A stretch of DNA of 64,000 nt, taken from NCBI GenBank assembly GCA_902785825.1, contig CACZZZ010000013.1:1-64000 (forward strand). Direction: 5' to 3'. Position numbers and translations under genes: made by a program. This document shows positions 54,757 through 62,508 of this stretch, in pieces (the first letter of the stretch is position 1; the number at the start of each line of letters is the position of its first letter). The notes below the pieces were generated by a model, which saw only the letters and a program-made list of their open reading frames with translations, was not told the origin of the DNA and ran no database searches. The DNA is from an uncultured Bacteroidia bacterium. Its GTDB lineage: Bacteria; Bacteroidota; Bacteroidia; Bacteroidales; UBA932.

Positions 54757-56095
54757 TCTCGGGAACGAGTTTCCACATGATTAGCATATAAGGCACGCAC
54801 ATCGCCATAAAGAGGAAGAAAGTTCCTGCGGGGGTCAGCACGCTCATACACCATGGCGTGAACTGACCGACAAGGTATGTGCCGACCCAGAGAGCAAGTC
54901 CAGCTATGGACATGGCAATCCCCCGGACCTTGTTGGGATACATCTCGGAAAGCAGCACGAACACGACCGCACTGATTGAGATCGCCTGGCAGAATATGTA
55001 CAGGAGGAAGAACACAAGGAGAGGGACACCCCCACCGTTGAAAGCGAATATAGTCCCTATCGCCGCCAGACAAACTATCATTCCACTGACGCCGTAATAG
55101 ATGAGTTTCTTCCTGCCGACCTTGTCTATTATGAACACGGCCAAGACAGTTGTGAGCATATTCACCAGACCCACAAGGACGGTTGAGAATGAGGAATCCT
55201 TGGCGGCGAGTCCAGCACTGGAGAATATGTCGGGGCCGTAATACAGAACCGCGTTCACACCCATGAACTGGCCCAGGATCGCTATCGCGGCCCCGATCAT
55301 GACGGCCTTGATTATCCCCGGATGACGAAGTTCCGACCACTCGCTCTTGACCTCCTTCGCTATTGACTCCTTTGTCAGGGAGAATTCCCCAAGGGCATGC
55401 TCCTCACTGCTCTTAAGTTTCCTGAATATGCCCAAAGCCTTGTCATCCATTCCTTTAACCATCAGCCATCTGGGGCTTTCCGGAATAAGGAATATTATGA
55501 GAAAGAAAGCCAAAGCCACGACCGTCTCCGATCCGAGCATTCCCCTCCACATCTCGGTTGAGAATATCCTCTCGAAAAAAGGATTGGAGAAAGCGGAATC
55601 GCTGCCAGACAGAATCGCGAAATTGATGAGGTAAGCCAACAGGAGGCCCATTGTCACCGCAAGCTGATAAAGTGATACCATAGTGCCCCTGATCTTCGCT
55701 GGAGACACTTCCGAGATGTAGATGGGCGAGACAATACTGATTATTCCTATGCCCAGCCCACCGATGATCCTATAGGCCACCAGGTCGGTGAAACCAACAC
55801 AGACACAACACCCGATAGCCGACACCGTGAAGCAAACCGCCGCGATCAGCATCGTCTTCTTCCTGCCCAGAAAGTCACTCAGCAATCCCGCTATGGCCAC
55901 TCCTATGATTGAGCCTATCAAGGCGCAGCCGACATACCATCCTTTGGAAATGTCGTCAAGTCCGAACTGGGAACTGACATCCGCGGTCGTGCCTGAGATG
56001 ACAGCCGTGTCATATCCAAACAGGATTCCTCCCAATGCGGCCACCAGGCATAAGAACATCAAGTACGGGATGTTGTTGGATCTGTCCTTCACCAT
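54650..56095 (-). CDS. MFS sugar transporter, sugar porter family
   Basis: Twelve membrane helices carry the sugar porter signatures: GYDTAVISG in helix 1, DFLGRKKTM after helix 2, VPETTGRTLEEIEDYW at the end, and VSPIYISEVSPAKIRG in the middle. These are the hallmarks of XylE/GalP-type proton or sodium symporters that import hexoses or pentoses over the inner membrane. About 16 residues follow the usual family end (TGGESRGGKLRARRQASR); this tail is what overlaps the convergent gene. The ATG shares one base with the stop codon of the DUF4434 gene (TAATG), so the two are coupled. Confidence 0.93.
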   Translation of the reverse strand: MVKDRSNNIPYLMFLCLVAALGGILFGYDTAVISGTTADVSSQFGLDDISKGWYVGCALIGSIIGVAIAGLLSDFLGRKKTMLIAAVCFTVSAIGCCVCVGFTDLVAYRIIGGLGIGIISIVSPIYISEVSPAKIRGTMVSLYQLAVTMGLLLAYLINFAILSGSDSAFSNPFFERIFSTEMWRGMLGSETVVALAFFLIIFLIPESPRWLMVKGMDDKALGIFRKLKSSEEHALGEFSLTKESIAKEVKSEWSELRHPGIIKAVMIGAAIAILGQFMGVNAVLYYGPDIFSSAGLAAKDSSFSTVLVGLVNMLTTVLAVFIIDKVGRKKLIYYGVSGMIVCLAAIGTIFAFNGGGVPLLVFFLLYIFCQAISISAVVFVLLSEMYPNKVRGIAMSIAGLALWVGTYLVGQFTPWCMSVLTPAGTFFLFMAMCVPYMLIMWKLVPETTGRTLEEIEDYWKTLPTGGESRGGKLRARRQASR

Positions 56096-57174
56096 TATTT
56101 GATGTTGAAATACTCCTTGTAGCGATCATAAAGATGCCCCGCCTGCATGTAAGCCGACTGAGGGCTCATAAAGTGGCTGAACTCGAAGGTGATGGCCTTG
56201 TCATATCCACAACGCTTCGCCGCCTCAAGCTTCAGCCGCAGCTTGTCGAATTTGATGGGAAGGAAACTGATCGGCATGTCACGATCGAAAGTCTCAGCGT
56301 TTGTCCAGCACTTCATCCCATATTTATCCGCGAGAGCCTTGTTGACTGAGAAGAAAGCGTCGAGCTCGTCATAATCGATATGTCCGTCCTGGAAGGCACA
56401 GGCGTCCACGACATCGTGAATGCCATCGAAAATCTCGTTCCATTCCCTCTCATGGTCGCTGACTGAAACTCCCTGCTTGACTTTCAGTCCGGTTCCCTGA
56501 ATGGCCTTCTTTCCATCAATCCAGGGAGAGATGAAGGTGGGCAGTCCGTCGCTGATGTCCTTGCACATCTTACCCATCGTGTGGAAAGTCTCTATACATC
56601 CCTTGGTTTTACGGCTTATCTCCGTGCTGATGTACCACCCCTGGAAACTCTTATGCTTCCCATAGGCGTTCCAAACCTCCTCGATCACATATTTATTGGA
56701 TTCCAGCTCGTAGCTCATGTCCCCCGTATCCCAATACTTGCCACTATCGTAAAGGCCAAAGTAAAACTTCATCCCGTACTTGTCGGCAAGGGTGAGGAAG
56801 AGCTCGACCAAGTCCATGGAAGGCATGTAACAGCCTTTGCCGAGAAGATATTTAGAGGGCCAGGTGATAAATTTCCGGTAGCCGGAGCGTATCATTATCA
56901 CCGTGTCTATCCCTATCGACTTCATATTCCGGAAGTCAGCGTCCCATTCCCTGACACCCCAGTTCTGATGTGGAATGTCGTGTGATATCTCATCCAGAAA
57001 GGTACCGGTTATCGGCAGCCCCTCATCCTTCGGAACTATAAAAAACTGATCCTGATCCGTTTCCGGGCCAGCTTCCTCATTATTTTCATTTTTGGGAGCG
57101 CAACTGTTCAGAATCGGTATAGAGGCTATGGCGGCCGCTGTGGTCGTTTTCAAGAAGTCCCTTCTATTTGTCAT
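56095..57174 (-). CDS. Tat-exported DUF4434 family protein, TIM-barrel type
   Basis: The leader TNRRDFLKTTTAAAIASI has a twin-arginine motif and ends LNSCAP, a lipobox. The body matches DUF4434, a glycoside-hydrolase-like TIM barrel: ITGTFLDEISHDIPHQNWG, then GIDTVIMIRSGYR, FQGWYISTEI with a conserved Glu, and MKCWTNAETFDRD with another acidic pair near residue 295. DUF4434 function is not settled; the barrel and paired acidic residues suggest a glycosidase. It forms a two-gene operon with the sugar porter and has its own TATATTTG box at 57194. Its neighbourhood is a second SusCD pair. Confidence 0.75.
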   Translation of the reverse strand: MTNRRDFLKTTTAAAIASIPILNSCAPKNENNEEAGPETDQDQFFIVPKDEGLPITGTFLDEISHDIPHQNWGVREWDADFRNMKSIGIDTVIMIRSGYRKFITWPSKYLLGKGCYMPSMDLVELFLTLADKYGMKFYFGLYDSGKYWDTGDMSYELESNKYVIEEVWNAYGKHKSFQGWYISTEISRKTKGCIETFHTMGKMCKDISDGLPTFISPWIDGKKAIQGTGLKVKQGVSVSDHEREWNEIFDGIHDVVDACAFQDGHIDYDELDAFFSVNKALADKYGMKCWTNAETFDRDMPISFLPIKFDKLRLKLEAAKRCGYDKAITFEFSHFMSPQSAYMQAGHLYDRYKEYFNIK

Positions 57175-57193
57175 ATTATCTTGGTTGTTTTAA

Positions 57194-57201
57194 CAAATAT
57201 A
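57194..57201 (-). promoter_or_regulatory. -7 box of the DUF4434-sugar porter operon
   Basis: Leftward TATATTTG, 19 bases ahead of the ATG at 57174, directly beside the upstream operon's terminator. Confidence 0.6.
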
Positions 57202-57202
57202 A

Positions 57203-57234
57203 GGAAAAGGGCGATCATATTGACCGCCCTTTCC
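57203..57234 (-). terminator. Terminator of the second SusCD operon
   Basis: GGAAAAGGGCG and CGCCCTTTCC pair with one bulged base around a 11-base loop, 15 bases past the SusD stop codon. Confidence 0.65.
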
Positions 57235-57249
57235 TAATATAAGGCTCTA

Positions 57250-58983
57250 TTAATACCCGGGGTTCTGACCGAGATTGGGGTTAAGAGCGAGGTCATTGGT
57301 TGAGATCGGGTGGAAATAAGCCTTGTCAACCCAATCGGATGACATGAACTTATTATCCGGGGTGAAGAGGATGGTGTGGCCATCCGTGTCAACCGACCAG
57401 TTACTATTCTTCATGTCAACATAGACAACATGTCCTTCAGGAGTAGGCTTGTCCCCAGTGTAGAAGTAAACATCCGGAGTGCCATCAAGGTCAAGGTCAA
57501 TGTTTGTGTCAAATTCCTTGACATAAATACCCTGCCATTTGATACCGAGAAGCGGTCCGACTTTCCAGCGCTGCACATCAGCGAATGATGAAGGGGTGGC
57601 CTCCCAGACAAGCTCGATGAGACGCTCACGGCGTACCTCAAGGATAGTGGGATCGTTGATCTCAGGGAAGAAAGTCTCCTGCAGGTACTTGTCAACTGTG
57701 GTAGGCTTCGCGTCAAGGCCTCCGGTGATGCCTCCACGAGCGCGGAGCTTTCCTATCGTCTCAGCCCAATCGGAGTCGGTAAGAGTTCCGAGCTCGGCCT
57801 TCGCCTCAGCATAGTTGAGGAGAACCTCCGCGTAACGCATCCAGATGTAGTTGTTCTCGTTGCTGTACATACCGTCGAGATTGGCATCGTCGGTGCAGAA
57901 CTTCATTCCCATGTATCCGGTGAATGTGACCTGCCAATCAGGATAAGCGGGACCGTTGGAACGGATAGTGCCGGGGACACGGATGGTCTGGGCGATACGC
58001 TTGTCACGGCCTTCGAACTCGGTCATGAACTCATCTGTCAAGTAAGAAGGATCGTCGGTGTACCTTGTTCCGTCAAGATTGAGGTAAAGGTTCATGAACT
58101 GACGTATAGGGCAGAAAGGAGTGCCGAGGGTCGATGCGGTGCTCCTACGGTTCATACCATTGGTGATACCGTCAGCGACACTATAGACCGTGGCGAGCAT
58201 GACCTCATTGGTTTTCGGAAGCCTGGTGATAAAGAGATCCCTGTAAGGCTGGCTGCCAGAGGTGTTCAGCGAATACTTCTTGCTGTCCATGACGATCTTG
58301 GCGGCGGTGGCGGCCCTTTGGAGCCACTTGTCAGCGTCAGGCTCGCCGTGATACTTACGGAAGGTTCCCTCCCAGAGGCAGAAGCGGGACTGCTCTCCTG
58401 CGGCCACGAGGCTGGTGACCAGGGTGGCGGTGGAGTTAGTAGCCTCTGTGATGTTCTCTATCGCGAATTGGAGATCCTCGTAGATGTGCTCCGCGACGGC
58501 GGTGCGGGAGTCACGGCCGGCGAGAAGAAGCTCGTCGTCGATGTCAAGCGCATGATCGATCCAAGGGACATCATTGTAGGTGCGGATCTTGTCGAAATAG
58601 AAGACAGCCCTCCAGAAACGAGCGATACCATTGTAATTGTTACGCACCTTCTCGTCTACGGCTGTATTGTTGTTATTGTCAAGGAAGTAGTTGATATTAC
58701 GGAGAGTACCCCAGCTCCATTTGCCTTCCATACTAGGAGTATAAGAGGCAGTGAGGCTTGTGCGGGCGCCCTGGTAAGCATTGATGATGTTGGTACCAGT
58801 CTCACCCCATGAAGTCATACCGCCACCAGGCAGCACATTATACATGGAATTGGTGTACATCTTGAGACCGCTCTCACTCGCGAACAACGCGTCCTTGCCG
58901 ACAGAGGCCTTGGGAGTCTCATACATGTCGCAGGCTGAGAGTCCAAAAAGAGCCACAAAAGCTATGAATATATACTTTTTCAT
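57250..58983 (-). CDS. SusD/RagB-type surface glycan-binding lipoprotein, second locus
   Basis: The leader MKKYIFIAFVALFGLSACD has a lipobox with Cys18. TPR-type helices (IARFWRAVFYFDKIRTYND) and the YIWMRYAEVLLNYAEAKAEL block identify the SusD family. The protein ends LNPNLGQNPGY, the typical terminus. It has 577 residues, a normal length. The paired SusC gene ends 12 bases upstream. The two SusD proteins of the window differ widely in sequence, so they should bind different glycans. The unit ends at the hairpin at 57203. Confidence 0.95.
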   Translation of the reverse strand: MKKYIFIAFVALFGLSACDMYETPKASVGKDALFASESGLKMYTNSMYNVLPGGGMTSWGETGTNIINAYQGARTSLTASYTPSMEGKWSWGTLRNINYFLDNNNNTAVDEKVRNNYNGIARFWRAVFYFDKIRTYNDVPWIDHALDIDDELLLAGRDSRTAVAEHIYEDLQFAIENITEATNSTATLVTSLVAAGEQSRFCLWEGTFRKYHGEPDADKWLQRAATAAKIVMDSKKYSLNTSGSQPYRDLFITRLPKTNEVMLATVYSVADGITNGMNRRSTASTLGTPFCPIRQFMNLYLNLDGTRYTDDPSYLTDEFMTEFEGRDKRIAQTIRVPGTIRSNGPAYPDWQVTFTGYMGMKFCTDDANLDGMYSNENNYIWMRYAEVLLNYAEAKAELGTLTDSDWAETIGKLRARGGITGGLDAKPTTVDKYLQETFFPEINDPTILEVRRERLIELVWEATPSSFADVQRWKVGPLLGIKWQGIYVKEFDTNIDLDLDGTPDVYFYTGDKPTPEGHVVYVDMKNSNWSVDTDGHTILFTPDNKFMSSDWVDKAYFHPISTNDLALNPNLGQNPGY

Positions 58984-58995
58984 TGTTCCAGATCT

Positions 58996-61900
58996 TTAGA
59001 AAGTGACAGAGATACCGAAGGTGAAAGCCTTAAGGATAGGATAACTGTAGTTGGATCCACCATCAGCCATGATAGGAGAACTGTACAGACCGGAGTGCAC
59101 GAGGCTGAGGGTCTCGGAGTCCTCACCCATGATGCTGTTGACATCGAACTGCTTGCTGTGCTTGTACAGAGGTGACCAGCACCAGAGATTCTCGCCAGAG
59201 ACATACAGCTTGACTGTCTGCATCTTGACGGCATCGATCCATCTCTTCGGGAGGCTGTAACCAACCTGGAGGTTCTTCAGACGGATGTAACCGACATTTT
59301 GCAGGTACTTGGTCTGAGGGATATGGAGAGTACGAGATCCCTGGTGAGCGATGTATCCTGTGTACCTCGGCCAATAAGCGTCGGGGTTATCCGGAGTCCA
59401 CCAGTTGCCGATCATGTCGGCTGGAATATTCGAGTAAGGACGGCTGTACTGTCCCCAGAACATGGAGTTGTCTCCACCGGCCCACCAATCCTGATGACCG
59501 ACACCCTGGAGGAACGCTGAAAGGAAAATCCCATTCCATCCGAGGTTAAGGTTGAGGCTGTAGGTGTAACGAGGAAGCTTGTTACCGATGATCTTACGGT
59601 CGCCGCTGTCGCCAACCTTGGAGTTGCCAAAGTCAATCTTTCCGTTGCCGTCAAGATCCTTGAATTTAATGTCACCAGCCTGCCATGTACGGCTGTTGTT
59701 GTTCTGTACCCAAGTCTGATCAGGGCCGGATATCTGCTTACCGTTGGCGTCAAAGTCGGCCGAGGTGAAGTAACCGTCATTCTCAAATCCCCAGATCTCA
59801 CCGAGGGTCATGCCTGAATAATAGTTGAAATTCTGGATGCCGGTACCAGCTCCCGCACCGATGTATTTCTCATCGTTGGGATAGCTGTCTATGATGGACT
59901 TGGAGTCGGCGAGAGTACCCTTGATCTCATAACTGAGGGGTTTGCCACCGAGGTTGAACTGATCCTTCCATGTCAAGACAATCTCCCATCCCCTTGTGGT
60001 CATGTCGGCGTAGTTGCCCTTAGGAGCGCTCGCTCCATACACAGCGGGAAGCTCTGTGCCCGCGCAGTACATGCCGGTGGTCTTGCGGATGTAGTAGTCA
60101 CCCACGAAAGTGAGCTTGTCATTGAACAGGCCAAGATCCATACCGAAGTTAGCCGTCGTAGCGGTCTCCCACGTCAAACCGGCGGGAATAGGTGAAGGAA
60201 CACTTGTGGAAAGGTTCTTTGAACCGTTCAAGAGCCTGTCTTGAGTGTTGAGTGAGAAGAGTTCCTGGAACCTGTAAGCGGCTATATTACCGTTACCGAG
60301 GGAACCGTAGGAAACCCTGAACTTGAGGTTGGAGATGGCATCAGGACTTATCTTCCAGAAAGGCTCCTGTGACACACGCCATCCGAATGACGCTGACGGG
60401 AAGAATTTCCACTGTTGTATGGTAGGGAACTTCGAGGATCCGTCGTAACGTCCGTTGACCTCGAAGAGGTAGCGGTCGGCGAAAACGTAGTTGGCGCGGA
60501 AGAAACCGCTGCCGATACGCCACTTGTAGTAGTCGCTGTTGATGTTTTGGGAACCGGTTGTGAGGGCGATGTCTTCAGCACCTTCAAAGAGCTTCTTGTT
60601 CCTATGCATGAACATGTACTTATAGGTTTCCTGCTCATAGTTGGTACCGACCATTAGTTTCACCTCATGCTTCCCGAATGTCTGGGCATACTGGGCATAG
60701 AGGTTGGTGGCTATGTAACCCTTAGTGTGGTTGGAAGTATAGATGCCGTCATAGGCGCTTCCCATGTACTTGACGGCTCCATTCTCTTCGGTCTTGTAGG
60801 GAACCGGAGACTGGACACCGTTCTGCCTGTTGTCAGTATAACGGACAGTGGCGTCGCCATTGAGCGTGAGGATGTCGCCGACGAGGTTGGCCACGAAACT
60901 AGTGGTGTTGCGCACATTCCTCCTTTCGGTGTCCTGGTAGTTGTTCTTATAATAGAAGGAACCGAGGATGGTCGCACCGGCCTGGGTAAGGGAGTTATCG
61001 GGGTTGAACATCACGTTCGCCGGCTGACCCTCAGACTCGATAGCGTACCAGACGGAGCCTTCACCCACGTTCGTGGGGTTGTGGTAGTTCATATCCGAGA
61101 ACTCCGCGTTGTTGCTGACCTTGAGCCAATTGGTAACCTTGACCGAACCCTTGGCGCGGACGTTGAACATCGAATAGTCGTCAGGGTCATATTCGAAAAT
61201 ACCGCCCTGATTGTAGTAACGGCCGGAAACCAGGAAATTAGCCTTGTCGCCACCGCCCTGGACAGTGATATTGTGCTCCTGGCCAAAAGCCTTGTCCTTG
61301 TAGAGCATGTCAAACCAGTCGGTGCTTCCGTAGTAGGAATATTTCCCGTTCGGCTCGGTCACGACACCGGTCATTCCGTTTCGCAGGTTATTCAACCAGG
61401 CGTCAGTGATCTTCAAGGAAGAGTGGAACTTTGAAGGAGCAGCTCCCTGCCATCCTTTGTAGGACTCAATGTAGTACTCGGTGAACTCAAGGCCATCAGT
61501 GACGACATTAGGAGTCACGGTGGGAGACTTCATGATGAAGTTTCCGGTGTAGTTGACGGAAACCCTCTCCCTGTTGGGCTCCTTGGTAGTGATGAGGATC
61601 ACACCGAAGGTTCCTCGGGCTCCGTAGATAGCGGCAGATGAGGCGTCCTTCAGGACAGAGACACTGGCCACATCACTGGGATTGAGCAGGGACGGGTCGC
61701 CTTCGACACCATCAATGAGCACCAAGGCCGAGCCACCCTGGCCGATTGATCCGGTACCACGGACCTGATAGTCGGAGCTACGGGTAGGCTTACCATCAGC
61801 GAATGTGATCTGAAGGTTAGGGACAGCTCCCTGGAGACCTTGAGTGAGGTTTGACAGGGGACGGTTGTCGAGCACTTCGCTTGTGACAACATCGACCGCT

Positions 61901-62304
61901 CCAGTGAGGTTGACCTTCTTCTGGGTACCATAACCTACGAATACCACTTCCTTAAGATACTGGGAATCCTCGAGGAGGGTAATTGTGAAAGTGTCCTGAT
62001 CCCCTACCGCGATTTCCTGGGTAGTGAATCCGATGAAGGAGATAACGAGAGTAGCATTTGAGGGAACAGTAAGTGAAAAGTTTCCATTGTCATCGGTGAT
62101 GGCGCCGTTCAGGGCACCCTTCTCCATGACATTGGCGCCGACGATAGCAACTCCTTTAGAGTCTTTAACCACGCCGGTCACTGTCCTCTGCTGCTGGACT
62201 TCCGTTCCGCTTGGGATAGCTTTGGGACTCGCATAAGACACCGCTCCCTGAAATGAGAAGAGCAGCGTTGTCGCGACGCAAACCCATAACAGATTCTTTT
62301 TCAT
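58996..62304 (-). CDS. SusC/RagA-type TonB-dependent transporter, second locus
   Basis: The 1102-residue protein has a signal peptide (to about 26) and a carboxypeptidase-regulatory-like domain (TGVVKDSKGVAIVGANVMEK, to about 120). The TonB-contact region VVFVGYGTQ is near 122. The plug (LTQGLQGAVPNLQI, SALVLIDGVEGDPSLLNPSD) and barrel end in LKAFTFGISVTF with the terminal Phe. It is 90 residues longer than the first SusC, mainly in barrel loops. The leader contains two copies of TTAGTTAGTTA (62323-62345) and an imperfect leftward box TATATTTA at 62383-62390. No dedicated regulator is seen nearby. It forms an operon with SusD. Confidence 0.95.
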   Translation of the reverse strand: MKKNLLWVCVATTLLFSFQGAVSYASPKAIPSGTEVQQQRTVTGVVKDSKGVAIVGANVMEKGALNGAITDDNGNFSLTVPSNATLVISFIGFTTQEIAVGDQDTFTITLLEDSQYLKEVVFVGYGTQKKVNLTGAVDVVTSEVLDNRPLSNLTQGLQGAVPNLQITFADGKPTRSSDYQVRGTGSIGQGGSALVLIDGVEGDPSLLNPSDVASVSVLKDASSAAIYGARGTFGVILITTKEPNRERVSVNYTGNFIMKSPTVTPNVVTDGLEFTEYYIESYKGWQGAAPSKFHSSLKITDAWLNNLRNGMTGVVTEPNGKYSYYGSTDWFDMLYKDKAFGQEHNITVQGGGDKANFLVSGRYYNQGGIFEYDPDDYSMFNVRAKGSVKVTNWLKVSNNAEFSDMNYHNPTNVGEGSVWYAIESEGQPANVMFNPDNSLTQAGATILGSFYYKNNYQDTERRNVRNTTSFVANLVGDILTLNGDATVRYTDNRQNGVQSPVPYKTEENGAVKYMGSAYDGIYTSNHTKGYIATNLYAQYAQTFGKHEVKLMVGTNYEQETYKYMFMHRNKKLFEGAEDIALTTGSQNINSDYYKWRIGSGFFRANYVFADRYLFEVNGRYDGSSKFPTIQQWKFFPSASFGWRVSQEPFWKISPDAISNLKFRVSYGSLGNGNIAAYRFQELFSLNTQDRLLNGSKNLSTSVPSPIPAGLTWETATTANFGMDLGLFNDKLTFVGDYYIRKTTGMYCAGTELPAVYGASAPKGNYADMTTRGWEIVLTWKDQFNLGGKPLSYEIKGTLADSKSIIDSYPNDEKYIGAGAGTGIQNFNYYSGMTLGEIWGFENDGYFTSADFDANGKQISGPDQTWVQNNNSRTWQAGDIKFKDLDGNGKIDFGNSKVGDSGDRKIIGNKLPRYTYSLNLNLGWNGIFLSAFLQGVGHQDWWAGGDNSMFWGQYSRPYSNIPADMIGNWWTPDNPDAYWPRYTGYIAHQGSRTLHIPQTKYLQNVGYIRLKNLQVGYSLPKRWIDAVKMQTVKLYVSGENLWCWSPLYKHSKQFDVNSIMGEDSETLSLVHSGLYSSPIMADGGSNYSYPILKAFTFGISVTF

Positions 62305-62382
62305 TTCGCCAAATGCTTTAGTTAGTTATTAGTTAGTTAAATGATATGTCGTTACAACTAATAATAAATCGTTTTTGCGTTG

Positions 62383-62390
62383 TAAATATA
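62383..62390 (-). promoter_or_regulatory. Possible -7 box of the second SusCD operon
   Basis: Leftward TATATTTA, one mismatch from TAnnTTTG, giving a leader of about 75 bases before the SusC ATG. Confidence 0.4.
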
Positions 62391-62476
62391 TAAAAAGTAA
62401 TAATCCGTTGTTCAGCAGGAGTCTTTTTTTTGCCTTTGATTATTAGCCGCATGATCCAAACTTATGGCATTTTTAG

Positions 62477-62484
62477 TATATTTG
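62477..62484 (+). promoter_or_regulatory. -7 box of the Gfo/Idh/MocA gene
   Basis: TATATTTG, a perfect TAnnTTTG match, 24 bases ahead of the ATG at 62509. Confidence 0.6.
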
Positions 62485-62508
62485 AAAACACATATAATTG
62501 ATAACGCA

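Noticed and set aside
54715..54765. Another in-frame palindromic repeat, because one frame reads VILNLFQGP like a known repeat peptide
   Set aside because: The DNA is the antisense of the conserved sugar-porter end RTLEEIEDYW, so the resemblance is chance.
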